The translations under genes were made by a program, and so were the position numbers. A stretch of DNA of 64,000 nt from Corynebacterium silvaticum (GTDB lineage Bacteria; Actinomycetota; Actinomycetes; Mycobacteriales; Mycobacteriaceae). Numbering within the stretch: position 1 is the stretch's first letter; each line of letters starts with the position of its first letter. Shown here piece by piece: positions 18,078 through 27,135 of this stretch. The notes beneath the pieces are model-generated. The model was not told where the DNA came from, searched no databases, and was given only the letters and a program-made list of their open reading frames with translations. The stretch is from the NCBI RefSeq assembly GCF_004382825.2, contig NZ_SDQO02000003.1, forward strand, positions 1-64,000, given 5' to 3'.

Positions 18078-18281
18078 CTACGCGCGGAGAGGACCGGCAG
18101 AGCGGAAAGACTCACTGAGGTTTTCTTGAATACGGCGGAAAGATCCAACGAGGAAGTCAGCGACACTGGAGTTGTCTCGCTCTTGTGCTGCATACATGTT
18201 GCTAAAAGCTACATCTGCCGCGTTTATCAACTGATCTGCAGTAGGGAGATCGAGCTTAAGTGCGGTGATGGTGCCGGCCAT
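18078..18281 (-). CDS. Small hypothetical protein between phoU and pstB
   Basis: I do not recognise this 67-residue protein. It begins with ATG preceded by AGAAGGAAC, a good ribosome site. It is mostly helical and amphipathic in appearance, slightly acidic in the middle (AAQERDNSSVADFLVGSF), with no signal peptide or membrane segment. It is convergent with phoU and lies downstream of pstB in the same direction, with about 200 bp between. The clean ribosome site and shared terminator argue that it is expressed. Confidence 0.6.
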   Translation of the reverse strand: MAGTITALKLDLPTADQLINAADVAFSNMYAAQERDNSSVADFLVGSFRRIQENLSESFRSAGPLRA

Positions 18282-18480
18282 AAATGTTCCTTCTTAGAAG
18301 TTCTGAAATCACATTGATGATGTTTTCTTGTGACGCTGACTTAGCCTCACAAGAAACTAATCTAACGCCCAAAGTTAAAAGGAAAGCACCGCGCAGGTAA
18401 ACAGTTGGTGAACTTCCCCGTCATCTCAGGTAAATAACCTCAGAAAAGGTGATAACCAGCACAAAGGGTCACCTCAGAAC

Positions 18481-19254
18481 CTAGCCGAACCGGCCCGAAA
18501 TATAATCTTCCGTCTCCTTATTTGTGGGGTTGGAGAAGATTTTCTTGGTCTTTCCCACTTCCACCAGTCGGCCAGGTTTCCCCGTGGCTTCCAAAGAGAA
18601 AAACGCTGTCTGATCAGACACCCTGGATGCTTGCTGCATGTTATGGGTAACGATGACGATGGTGTAGTCCTGTTTGAGCTCATGTATCAGTTCCTCCACC
18701 GCCAGCGTGGAAATGGGATCGAGTGCAGAACACGGCTCGTCCATCAGTAGCACCTCGGGTTCTACCGCGATGGCCCTGGCAATGCACAAACGCTGTTGCT
18801 GCCCACCAGACAATCCACCGCCAGGTTTATTGAGGCGATCTTTGACTTCTTCCCATAAATTTGCCCCACGCAGCGATTTCTCCGCTACCTCTTTGACTTT
18901 CTTTTTGTCCTTGACCCCGGCAAGTTTCAAACCCGCCACAACGTTATCCTCGATAGACATAGTGGGGAACGGATTGGCTTTTTGGAAGACCATTCCGATG
19001 GTCGTGCGGACCGTAACGGGATCGACATGCGGCGCGTAGATATCGTGGCCGTCGAGAAGCACAGTGCCCGCTACTCGGGCGCCCGGTGTCACCTCATGCA
19101 TCCGATTAAGAGAGCGCAATACCGTGGATTTTCCGCAACCCGACGGGCCGATAAAAGCAGTCACAGAGCGTTCCGGGACCTCAAGATTGATCTCCTGTAC
19201 AGCGTGAAAATCGCCGTAAAAAATGTTCAGACCATCAATTTTTAGCTTAGACAT
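18481..19254 (-). CDS. pstB: Phosphate ABC transporter ATPase
   Basis: PstB powers the high-affinity phosphate importer PstSCAB. The 257-residue protein has Walker [10 protein letters not shown] (about 32-40), the Q-loop [11 protein letters not shown] typical of PstB, signature LSGGQQQRL and Walker [14 protein letters not shown]. It is the last gene of the minus-strand operon pstS-pstC-pstA-pstB, with 34 bp between pstA and pstB. phoU is nearby but on the other strand. Confidence 0.96.
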   Translation of the reverse strand: MSKLKIDGLNIFYGDFHAVQEINLEVPERSVTAFIGPSGCGKSTVLRSLNRMHEVTPGARVAGTVLLDGHDIYAPHVDPVTVRTTIGMVFQKANPFPTMSIEDNVVAGLKLAGVKDKKKVKEVAEKSLRGANLWEEVKDRLNKPGGGLSGGQQQRLCIARAIAVEPEVLLMDEPCSALDPISTLAVEELIHELKQDYTIVIVTHNMQQASRVSDQTAFFSLEATGKPGRLVEVGKTKKIFSNPTNKETEDYISGRFG

Positions 19255-19288
19255 ACTCGCACATTACTTTCTGTGAAAAGAGAACCGG

Positions 19289-20167
19289 CTACGCGGAGCG
19301 GACGGAAAACTTGGAGGAAATAACCCGTGCAAGAACATTGAGCACGGTAATGATGAGAACAAGCGTGAGCGCAGCGCCCCAGAGCTTGTCCAATACGGCA
19401 TCCGCTGTGCCTGCTTTGTACATATCCAGCATCATCAGCGGCAACGACGACTGCGGCCCCGCTGCTAGGTTCCAGTTGATCACTTGGGTCGAACCCACCA
19501 AGATAAGCACGGGCGCGGACTCCCCCATCACTCGCGCGATAGCCAGCATCACGCCGGTGACTATTCCGGATAAAGCGGTGGGCAAAACTATCCTGGTGAT
19601 CGTCTTCCATCGTGGAATTCCCAGGGCGTAGGAGGCCTCTCGCAAATCCATGGGGACAACCCGCAGCATCTCCTCCGTGTTCCGAATAATCACGGGGATC
19701 ATGAGAATAACCAGCGCCAGAGACACAGCAAATCCGGAGCGGCCAAAGCCAAACATGACAATCCACATGGAGTACACAAACAGCGCAGCCACGATAGAAG
19801 GAACGCCGGTCAGGATGTCCACCATGAAGGTGGTGATACGCCCTAAACGATTACCGTGTGCGTATTCCACAAGGTAGACCGCCGTAAGCACCCCAATCGG
19901 AATAGAGATAAGGGAGCAGATCGCAGTCTGAACCAGCGTCCCGACCATCGCGTGTAGCGCACCGCCACCTGGACGAGAATATAAAACACCCCGCTGGGAA
20001 GTAGTCCACCACGAGGGGTCGATCAGCGTTCCCAAGCCTTTTGTGATCAGGGTGGCAAGAACCCATAACAACGGGATGAGGGCAAGAGCCATGCACGCAT
20101 AGACCAGAAGCGTAGCCGTTTTATCTGTAAGCTTTCGACGCCTAGTGGCAGTCTGCATGTGGATCAT
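19289..20167 (-). CDS. pstA: Phosphate ABC transporter permease
   Basis: PstA is one of the two inner-membrane permeases of the phosphate importer. The 292-residue protein shows six hydrophobic helices and the cytoplasmic EAA loop near REASYALGIPRWKTI (about 181-195) that contacts PstB. The N-terminal extension MIHMQTATRRRKLTDK is basic and cytosolic. A later start at the second Met (residue 4) is possible. Gap to pstC is 27 bp. Confidence 0.94.
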   Translation of the reverse strand: MIHMQTATRRRKLTDKTATLLVYACMALALIPLLWVLATLITKGLGTLIDPSWWTTSQRGVLYSRPGGGALHAMVGTLVQTAICSLISIPIGVLTAVYLVEYAHGNRLGRITTFMVDILTGVPSIVAALFVYSMWIVMFGFGRSGFAVSLALVILMIPVIIRNTEEMLRVVPMDLREASYALGIPRWKTITRIVLPTALSGIVTGVMLAIARVMGESAPVLILVGSTQVINWNLAAGPQSSLPLMMLDMYKAGTADAVLDKLWGAALTLVLIITVLNVLARVISSKFSVRSA

Positions 20168-20194
20168 GACGTCCTCAGATCAAAATCATTCATG

Positions 20195-21226
20195 TCAGGC
20201 CTTAGAATTCACTATCGACCTGGCAAGGGAGTTAACTGCAAAAGTCAGCAGGAATAAGACCAGTCCGGCAGCGATATACGCCCCGGCGCGTAGGTCATCG
20301 TTGAATTCCGGCGCGGCATTGGCGATCGCGGTGGCAAAGGTCGTGCCGCCGTCGAAAAGCGAAAAACGGAACTCGGACGAAGGCGAAATGACGAGGTACA
20401 GCGCCATCATTTCGCCCAAAGCACGTCCCAACCCCAGCATCGAGCCGGAGATAAAACCCGATTTGCCAAAAGGAAGCACTGTCATGAGCACGACTTCCCA
20501 TTTGGTAGCACCTAGTGCCAACGCAGCCTCAATGTGCCCGCGCGGTGTTTGTACAAAGACCTCACGAACGGTCGCGGCGATGATCGGAAGAATCATCACC
20601 GCCAAAACCACACCACCGGTGAAGATATTGCGACCGGTGGCAAAGGCCGGCGAGTTGCTATAGGTGGCAAGGAGGAAGAAGCCTCCGCCCCAGCTACTCA
20701 CCCACTCATAAAAGCCTGACAACGCCGGCCCCAAAACCTGCCAACCCCATAGCCCATAAACAATTGATGGGACCGCAGCTAGCATGTCCACCAAAAATCC
20801 CAGTGGTTTTACCGCACGCGGACGCGCATAGTGGGACAGGAAGATTCCGATCCCTAACGCAATGGGCATCGCAATGACAAGCGCTATCGCAGAGACAAGG
20901 ACAGTCGCTGCCAAAAGGTTGGGAATACCAAAGAGCATCTGCGCTGTGTTCTGCAGATTCCATGCTCCCGCGTAGGTAAAGAACCCAACGATGCCCTCTG
21001 AGTTATGACGGAGTGCCGGAATGGCACGCCACACAAAAAACAGCCCGATAGCTGCGATAATCACGCTTATGATCACCGTAGATGAGGTGGTAAGAAGACT
21101 AAAGATCTTGTCTCCTAGCCGGCGAACCCGAACCGGTTTCTGCTTCGGGCTGTTCTGTGGTGCCGGTGGTGAGGATTCGGGGAGAACCAAATCCTCAATT
21201 GTTATGCGTTCCGCGATGCGTTCCAC
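20195..21226 (-). CDS. pstC: Phosphate ABC transporter permease
   Basis: PstC pairs with PstA to form the phosphate channel. The 343-residue protein has a basic, proline-rich N-terminal tail of about 35 residues, then six or more membrane helices and the EAA loop IEAALALGATKWEV (about 232-245). It lies between pstS (49 bp gap) and pstA. Length and order are as in C. glutamicum. Confidence 0.94.
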   Translation of the reverse strand: MERIAERITIEDLVLPESSPPAPQNSPKQKPVRVRRLGDKIFSLLTTSSTVIISVIIAAIGLFFVWRAIPALRHNSEGIVGFFTYAGAWNLQNTAQMLFGIPNLLAATVLVSAIALVIAMPIALGIGIFLSHYARPRAVKPLGFLVDMLAAVPSIVYGLWGWQVLGPALSGFYEWVSSWGGGFFLLATYSNSPAFATGRNIFTGGVVLAVMILPIIAATVREVFVQTPRGHIEAALALGATKWEVVLMTVLPFGKSGFISGSMLGLGRALGEMMALYLVISPSSEFRFSLFDGGTTFATAIANAAPEFNDDLRAGAYIAAGLVLFLLTFAVNSLARSIVNSKA

Positions 21227-21275
21227 TGAGACTGCGTCCTTACATAGTTATCGCTTGTTGTCGTTGCATTCCCGA

Positions 21276-22382
21276 TTAGGAGATAGCTTTGACTGCTTTT
21301 TCTAGGCGATCGCGGTGAGTGCCTTTAACTGGGATATAGCCCAGGTCGGCGAGCTCTTGGTCTTGGGAATTCAGTGCCACGCTCAGGAAGTCTTTGACTT
21401 GATCATGGGTGGTCTGGTCATAGCCTGCGGAGCACACGATCTCGTAGGTTGTGAGAACCAACGGGTAGGCGTCTTTTTCTTTCATGGCAAACAGCGCTGA
21501 GGAGTCGACAACCATGTCGTTACCCTGGGTTTTAAAGGTCAAGTGATCCAGGGCCACTCCCACGGAGTCGGGGTTGAGCCGGACGGGTCCCTGACCAAAG
21601 TCGATTGCAGCTATTCCTAGCTTTTGCTGCTTGGCAAATCCAGCCTCGACATACGTAATGGCGCCATCAATGTTGGATACTTCGGTGGCCACACCATTGG
21701 AGCCGTTTGCACCTGAGCCGACGGCCGTGGGGAATGCTTGTCCCTCTGTAGACCAGTTCTCTGGGCTGGCTGCCTTGAGGAATTTTTGGAAATTATCGGA
21801 GGTACCGGACTCGTCGGAACGATAGACCACTTTGATGTCTGAGTCTGGAAGCTGCACACCCGTGTTCTCCTGAGCGATTGCCTCATCGTTCCATTTCTTG
21901 ATCTCGCCTTTGAAGATCTTGGCTACGGTGGCAGCGGAGAGGTTGAGGTGGTCTACGCCGTTGAGGTGATAGGCCACTGCCACTGGTCCGATGACAAACG
22001 GAAGGTGCCATGCGTCGTTGCCGTTGCAACGACGCTTTGCTTTGTCCACTTGTTCTGCGCTCAGCGGGGAATCCGAGCCACCGAATGCTACTTGACCAGC
22101 GATGAAGTTTTTACGCCCAGAACCAGAGCCCGAGGCTGTGTACGCTAGCGAAGCTCCCGAGACGGCCTCTTGATACTTGATGTTGAAGTAGTCCATCGCG
22201 TTTTGTTGTGAGGAGGCTCCCTCGCCAACGAGTTCTCCGCCTACCTTGTTCAGACCGGAGACCTCACTGGTAGAGGCCCCTGCCCCGGAGGAACTTCCCG
22301 TCTCGGAACATGCGGAGAGTACGACAGCGCCCATACATACGATGCTGAGGGCGGTAGTTGAGCGCTTGAGATTCAGGTTCAC
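21276..22382 (-). CDS. pstS: Phosphate-binding lipoprotein PstS
   Basis: PstS captures phosphate outside the membrane and passes it to PstCA. I place the start at the GTG at 22380-22382, since GGAAGG lies about six bases upstream and a proper lipoprotein signal follows (VLSAC, lipobox LSAC with the lipidated Cys near residue 25). This gives 368 residues. Phosphate-contact motifs include GEGASSQQNAM and YRSDESGTSDNFQKF. It is the first gene of the operon. The 280 bp upstream should hold the phosphate-control site; I see no motif I can name with confidence. Confidence 0.94.
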   Translation of the reverse strand: MNLNLKRSTTALSIVCMGAVVLSACSETGSSSGAGASTSEVSGLNKVGGELVGEGASSQQNAMDYFNIKYQEAVSGASLAYTASGSGSGRKNFIAGQVAFGGSDSPLSAEQVDKAKRRCNGNDAWHLPFVIGPVAVAYHLNGVDHLNLSAATVAKIFKGEIKKWNDEAIAQENTGVQLPDSDIKVVYRSDESGTSDNFQKFLKAASPENWSTEGQAFPTAVGSGANGSNGVATEVSNIDGAITYVEAGFAKQQKLGIAAIDFGQGPVRLNPDSVGVALDHLTFKTQGNDMVVDSSALFAMKEKDAYPLVLTTYEIVCSAGYDQTTHDQVKDFLSVALNSQDQELADLGYIPVKGTHRDRLEKAVKAIS

Positions 22383-22664
22383 GATCGACCTTCCAAATGA
22401 TGTTGAGTGAGGATCATGTAAGCGACTGTTCCTTGCACACAAGGAATGCCTCTCGCTCACGTGGAAGAATCTAAAGAACCAAGGTGACGTACAACACCTA
22501 TTTAGGTTAAATCCTGCAAAACGACCGGTTGACTTTTAGCTTTCCGCAGTTCACTGCAGCTTTGCGACGCCCCCTGCCCACTCATTTTATCCCGATTAGG
22601 GGGTGAAAGCCGCCCGCCTTGGGTGCCTAGGTTACGCACCCACCGGCTGATATTAACCTCATGT

Positions 22665-23576
22665 TCACGCTTGTCCAGCCGCGGAGAACACCACATGCCG
22701 TTCAAAAGTGCTAAATCCAAGCCGGTTATAGGCCTCAAGCGCTGGCTTATTATCCGCTTCTACGTACAAGATGATCCGCTGGGCACCCTCATGCACCAGA
22801 TGTTGTAATCCTGCGGCGACCAAAGGGCCACCGAGTTTTTTGCCTCGGAAGGAGTCCGCCAGGCCAACCACATAGACTTCCCCATCTGCTCCTTTTGCCA
22901 GGTCACCGTGTTTTTTAGTCCAATGGAATCCCGCGACTTCTGGGTTCTCAGGATCGGCGGTGATAAGGAAGAGAACCCCCTCAGGTTCAAACCATGGAGT
23001 CTGCTGCGCACGGCCTAAGCGCTCAGCGTCCCACCCGCCTTGCTCTGGGTGCCACCAAAAGGCCTCGTTGTTAATGCGGAGCCATTGTGCGTCTATATCG
23101 GGAAATAGCTCTCGCGCTTCTAAAAGGTTCATCACGCGGTATCCCTCGGGAGCAGTACCGGCGCCTGGGACAAGATCCTCGCTCCGGGCCGCCATGACCA
23201 GCAGCTCACGCGAGACAGTCAGGTCGAGCGCTACCGCTAATCGTTGCGCTGCGGGAAGGTATCCATGGGACCAAAAGTCGGTGAGGCCGGTGTCGAGAAG
23301 CTTGCGAGCCAGCGCACGCCCAATCCCTTTATTGCGGTGTTCAGGCGCAACAACAAACTCTGCTTTCCCGCCGTGATAGGCACCTACACCGCTAAGCTGC
23401 CCGGAGTTGTCGTGTACGACGATGTGATGGTGGTCTAGCTCGGGGTTTTCAAGGCCCGCAACAAGGTGTTCTGCCAGCGGGGCTACACCATCAACCGCTT
23501 GTGCAGACTTGACAAGGGCTACGGCAGCTTGGGAGAGCTGTTTATCTGCGGGGATCTGGGTGGATGTGAAAATCAT
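22665..23576 (-). CDS. mshD: Mycothiol synthase
   Basis: MshD acetylates Cys-GlcN-Ins with acetyl-CoA, the last step of mycothiol synthesis. The protein consists of two tandem GNAT domains, with acetyl-CoA loops RNKGIGRALARKLL (N-terminal, about 82-95) and FRGKKLGGPLVAAGL (C-terminal, about 243). Length is about 303 residues from the ATG at 23574-23576; a GTG at 23585 would add three residues. Mycothiol is the actinobacterial counterpart of glutathione, which fits the peroxidase-type gene at 38.7 kb. Confidence 0.93.
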   Translation of the reverse strand: MIFTSTQIPADKQLSQAAVALVKSAQAVDGVAPLAEHLVAGLENPELDHHHIVVHDNSGQLSGVGAYHGGKAEFVVAPEHRNKGIGRALARKLLDTGLTDFWSHGYLPAAQRLAVALDLTVSRELLVMAARSEDLVPGAGTAPEGYRVMNLLEARELFPDIDAQWLRINNEAFWWHPEQGGWDAERLGRAQQTPWFEPEGVLFLITADPENPEVAGFHWTKKHGDLAKGADGEVYVVGLADSFRGKKLGGPLVAAGLQHLVHEGAQRIILYVEADNKPALEAYNRLGFSTFERHVVFSAAGQA

Positions 23577-23626
23577 AGCCACCACACTAGTCAGCGCTGC
23601 CAGGTCTAGCTGGTAATAATAGTGAG

Positions 23627-24415
23627 GTGAGAATTACAACCCGGTCTCGGCTTTCCATCGCTGTGTGGGCAGGCATTGCTCTTATCTCCCTCATCGCTGC
23701 CCTGTGGGGTGTCGATTCCGCAATCGCTGCACGAGCGGAGCACCGAATTTCTCACGACGTTCGCAACAACGCGCACCTCGATCAAAACCCCAGCGTCTAT
23801 CTTGGGGGTTTTCCTTATATTGGTGCTCTGTTTTCAGGAAAAGTCCCCGGGCTGGGTGTGAGCGTTTCTGACGTGGAAGTAAACGATTTTGGGCTTCTTA
23901 CCACTACCTCCCAAGTCACCGACATGGAACTCAACCGCTCTCAGTTATTCAGCGGCGACGTAGAAGGAACCCACGCTCAATTGCTCACCCGCACCGTGGG
24001 ATTCGACGCAGTAGCAGTGGGAAAACAACTCGATATTTTAGATTTAGACCTTTCCAACCCCTATGACGTGTCCCCCGCTGGCACCAATTCCAGCGAAGTA
24101 CAACTGCGCGGAACCCCAGACGGCTTTAGCAAACCCGTCACAGTGATCGCGACCATGCGGCTCGAAGGCCCTACATTTAAGCTCACGCCTATCACTGTGG
24201 TGGACCGTGGCGACTCCGATCTAGATGACTCTGCTCTTTTCCGCGCCTTCACCTGGACGCTCAACACCAAGACGCTCCCCATCAACGCCCAAGCCAGTTA
24301 CGTCTACCTTGCCGGCGGAAGCATTCGCTTTGAGGCACAAGAGCGCAACGTCACCTTGCGGCTGGAAGATCTTGCGCCTGTCCGCTCCGCATCCAACAAA
24401 GTGGTAGTGGATTAA
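23627..24415 (+). CDS. LmeA-like (DUF2993) exported lipid-binding protein
   Basis: The 262-residue product has an N-terminal hydrophobic segment (about 10-30) that acts as a signal or anchor, followed by the DUF2993 fold: YLGGFPYIGALFSGKVPGL (about 57-75) is the typical opening. In mycobacteria LmeA binds phospholipids and takes part in lipomannan elongation in the cell envelope; the role here is inferred. It starts with GTG and is divergent from mshD. It converges with the lipid kinase gene, leaving a 5-bp gap. Confidence 0.82.
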   Translation: MRITTRSRLSIAVWAGIALISLIAALWGVDSAIAARAEHRISHDVRNNAHLDQNPSVYLGGFPYIGALFSGKVPGLGVSVSDVEVNDFGLLTTTSQVTDMELNRSQLFSGDVEGTHAQLLTRTVGFDAVAVGKQLDILDLDLSNPYDVSPAGTNSSEVQLRGTPDGFSKPVTVIATMRLEGPTFKLTPITVVDRGDSDLDDSALFRAFTWTLNTKTLPINAQASYVYLAGGSIRFEAQERNVTLRLEDLAPVRSASNKVVVD

Positions 24416-24420
24416 AAGCG

Positions 24421-25500
24421 CTACATACGAGGATCGAAGAAACTAAAAGCGAGCCGGATTTTGGACATCGGGTTCGCTTTCACCGGATGCGTCGGCGCAT
24501 AGACGTTGAGGGCATCAGCCACAGCACCTAGTCGAATACCATCGAACTTTCCTACAAATTCCCCATCTACTTGGAAACTCTGGTTTTCTGCGCATGAGAT
24601 TTCCACGTCCATGGCATCGTCGAAACGCACAATGCGACGGTTAAACCAGCGCTTCATCGCCCGGCTGTGCCCAAAACCCACGAGGTGCGCCATGGCAGCC
24701 ACACCGCCCGGGCCGGATAAGTCTGTCAGCCCGAATAACCCCAGCCCTAGATCAAAAGAATTTCTGGGGTTGGTTACCACGGGGACGGGACCTAAAAAGG
24801 TCCAGGGGTTGGTGTTGGAAGCGATGAGCAACGGTAGGTCGGAATGCTCGAAAAGCTCTCCCTTACGGTTTTTCGCTCGGACTCTCATCCGCGGAGGGTG
24901 CCGGTGTATGCGTCGCCACGCTACTAATGCCGCGTGGAGGTAGCGCAACGGTGTCGCGGCGGCACCGCGTCTGCGCACGCGCTCGACGCCCACGATCACA
25001 TCAGCATCAATCCCAAAGCCTGCGTTGACGGCAAACCAGGACGTACCCCACGTTCCTACATCAATACTGCGGATCTTGTGGTGTTTCAGTGCGTCGACCA
25101 ACACCTCGGTCGCCTGAATAGGATCCGGTGGAAACCCGAGTGCGCGGGCAAACACGTTGGCAGAACCCGTGGGTATTACCGCGAGGATGGGGAGATTCTC
25201 TCTGGGTTTCTTTCCCGCCGGGCCCAACAGCCCATTGATGATCTCATTCACCGTTCCATCACCACCGACCGCGATGACTACGTCAACGTCGTCTCGGCTG
25301 AGTCCCGCGCAGATGTTCGTGGCATGACCTCGGTAGTGAGTGAACTTTGCATGCAACGACAAGCCTGCCACAGAGCGCAGCAGAGGAATCACCACTCCAA
25401 ACAAGTCCGAATCTTGGGTGGTGGAATTCGGGTTAGCTATGAGAAGGGCTCGCACGGCCCCCACCTTATCGCCTTGGCGAACAGTTGGGGTTCTTTGCAT
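24421..25500 (-). CDS. Diacylglycerol/lipid kinase family protein
   Basis: This is a YegS/DgkB/LCB5-type lipid kinase of 359 residues. GGDGTVNEIINGLLG (about 78-92) is the nucleotide-binding motif, TGSANVFARALGFP (about 112-125) the conserved second motif, and the C-terminal beta-sandwich carries QSFQVDGEFVG. It probably phosphorylates diacylglycerol or another membrane lipid; the acceptor cannot be told. The start may be a later GTG (residue 13), which gives the family's usual N-terminus beginning with VRALLIANP. It is divergent from the nitrobindin-like gene, 23 bp away. Confidence 0.88.
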   Translation of the reverse strand: MQRTPTVRQGDKVGAVRALLIANPNSTTQDSDLFGVVIPLLRSVAGLSLHAKFTHYRGHATNICAGLSRDDVDVVIAVGGDGTVNEIINGLLGPAGKKPRENLPILAVIPTGSANVFARALGFPPDPIQATEVLVDALKHHKIRSIDVGTWGTSWFAVNAGFGIDADVIVGVERVRRRGAAATPLRYLHAALVAWRRIHRHPPRMRVRAKNRKGELFEHSDLPLLIASNTNPWTFLGPVPVVTNPRNSFDLGLGLFGLTDLSGPGGVAAMAHLVGFGHSRAMKRWFNRRIVRFDDAMDVEISCAENQSFQVDGEFVGKFDGIRLGAVADALNVYAPTHPVKANPMSKIRLAFSFFDPRM

Positions 25501-25523
25501 AATTGCCAGTAGGCTGAGTTGCT

Positions 25524-26168
25524 ATGAGCGACGATAAAAACCACGTAGATGCTCCTGCTCTCAGCGGGAACGACGCCGTCAACCGCGCTGCGGAACAATG
25601 GAAAGACTCCGCCCTGCGCAATATTCCGGCGTTCGGTGACCTTCCGATCCCTGATGACACCGCAAACCTGCGCGAAGGACCCAACCTGCACGATGGGCTT
25701 CTCGCACTGCTGCCGCTGGTGGGCGTGTGGCGCGGCACCGGCCGTGCGGATACTGCAGAAGACGGCCAGTATTCCTTTGGGCAACAAATTACCTTTGCCC
25801 ACGATGGAGAAAACTATCTCACCTATGAGTCCCGCATCTGGAAGCTGGACGAGGACGGCAACCACATCGGTCTAGATCAACGCGAGTCCGGTTTCTGGCG
25901 TATCAGCCTCAAAGATGAGATCGAGGTTGTGCTTACGCACTCCACCGGAGTCGTCGAGGTTCTCTACGGCGAGCCTATGAACGAGCGCGCCTGGCAGGTC
26001 GAGTCAGCCTCGACGATGGTCACTTCTACCGGCCCTGCTTCCCTAGGCCCCGGCAAGCGTTTGTACGGCCTCATGCCCAACAACAATCTGGGATGGGTAG
26101 ATGAGCGCATGGTTGACGGCGAGCTCCGCCCCCGGATGTCTGCGGAGCTTTCCCGCGTCATTGGCTAG
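25524..26168 (+). CDS. Nitrobindin-like beta-barrel protein, probably haem-free
   Basis: The 214-residue protein belongs to the nitrobindin/DUF1794 family, ten-stranded barrels that bind haem and isomerise peroxynitrite in other organisms. The N-terminal family motif GVWRGTGR lies at about 71-78, and the barrel ends in MVDGELRPRMSAELSR. The proximal histidine that binds haem iron lies near this C-terminal strand in nitrobindins; no His is seen there. This fits the corynebacterial nitrobindin-like proteins that are thought to lack haem. An N-terminal 60-residue extension is polar and probably disordered. Its stop overlaps the stop of the convergent pabC-like gene by 4 bp. Confidence 0.85.
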   Translation: MSDDKNHVDAPALSGNDAVNRAAEQWKDSALRNIPAFGDLPIPDDTANLREGPNLHDGLLALLPLVGVWRGTGRADTAEDGQYSFGQQITFAHDGENYLTYESRIWKLDEDGNHIGLDQRESGFWRISLKDEIEVVLTHSTGVVEVLYGEPMNERAWQVESASTMVTSTGPASLGPGKRLYGLMPNNNLGWVDERMVDGELRPRMSAELSRVIG

Positions 26169-27082
26169 CCCAGGGCTGAATAGATAAGCTCGCGGATCTC
26201 ATCCTCGTTGTCCGGGCGCGGCAGCTTGACGTCGTTAATGCGCCGTACCCGGGTGGCAACGCGCACTGAGCTCACAAGCCAGACGCTGTCGGCTTTCTCA
26301 GTGAGATATTCCAGGTCCAGGCCCTTAGTTTTACAGTTCCACCCGGCTGCGCGGGCTTGTTCAAAAAGCGCTGCTTGAGTTGTCCCCGGCAGGATATCTC
26401 CGCCGGGATGGGGCGTGCGTATCTTCTTATCGCGAACCGTAATCACGGTCGATGTCGCGCCTTCCAAGATGCGGTCGCCCTCGGTGAAGATGACATCGTC
26501 AAAACCATGTTTACGTGCCCACCGCAGAGCAGCCATGGTGGATGCATAGTTGAGGGTCTTAGCTCCCAGGATCAGCCAGGGAACTGAGGTGGAATCCACG
26601 TGGTATCCCCGTGGGCTCGTCATAACGCGTACGCCCTCAGCACGTTGCTTTACGACGCCCTCGTCGACCTTGGTGATCGTCAACCACGCAGAGGGATGTC
26701 CTGTGGAAGCGCGCCCGCGGGTGTACGTCCATACGCATTTAGCGTCGCACGCGTTGTGTGCAAACCACTGCTCAATCGCCATGGTGGTGGCGTGCAGCCA
26801 ATCCTCAATGTTAGGCGCGGGCAAATCCAGCAATTTTGCAGAAGCGATAAAGCGTTGCGCGTGCCTTTCGATGTTGCAGGCCTTCCCTTGTCGTAGAAGA
26901 AGCGTCTCAAAAACACCATCCCCACGCGTGACCACAGCATCATCCCAGTAGACCAAGGGCAGCAGCGGGCTATGCGTTCGTACTGACCCACCATAGGGTT
27001 CCACCGCAAGGATTATGGGTTCGGGATTCCTCGGTTCGTGTCGATCATCCCGATGATCTTGATCTGATGAGCTGGGCGCCAT
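26165..27082 (-). CDS. pabC: Aminodeoxychorismate lyase / class IV aminotransferase
   Basis: This 305-residue PLP protein is of fold-type IV. It shows RGDGVFETLLLRQGK near residue 53, the PLP lysine in ILGAKTLNYAS (about 171-181), and the phosphate-binding segment EGDRILEGATSTV. In C. glutamicum the neighbour of ygfZ is annotated as 4-amino-4-deoxychorismate lyase, which makes p-aminobenzoate for folate; a branched-chain or D-amino acid transaminase is a possible alternative. The N-terminal 25 residues are polar and unlike the family. It is divergent from ygfZ, a folate-binding protein, which supports a folate link. Confidence 0.82.
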   Translation of the reverse strand: MAPSSSDQDHRDDRHEPRNPEPIILAVEPYGGSVRTHSPLLPLVYWDDAVVTRGDGVFETLLLRQGKACNIERHAQRFIASAKLLDLPAPNIEDWLHATTMAIEQWFAHNACDAKCVWTYTRGRASTGHPSAWLTITKVDEGVVKQRAEGVRVMTSPRGYHVDSTSVPWLILGAKTLNYASTMAALRWARKHGFDDVIFTEGDRILEGATSTVITVRDKKIRTPHPGGDILPGTTQAALFEQARAAGWNCKTKGLDLEYLTEKADSVWLVSSVRVATRVRRINDVKLPRPDNEDEIRELIYSALG

Positions 27083-27135
27083 GATTACTCATTATGCCCT
27101 GACAACCACGTGCTCGGTCGCGGTACGATCAAAAT

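Noticed and set aside
22500..22520. A DtxR-like half-site TTTAGGTTAA between mshD and pstS, and a similar one near 53132 before the mycolyltransferase gene
   Set aside because: Only one half of the 19-bp iron-box palindrome is present in each case.
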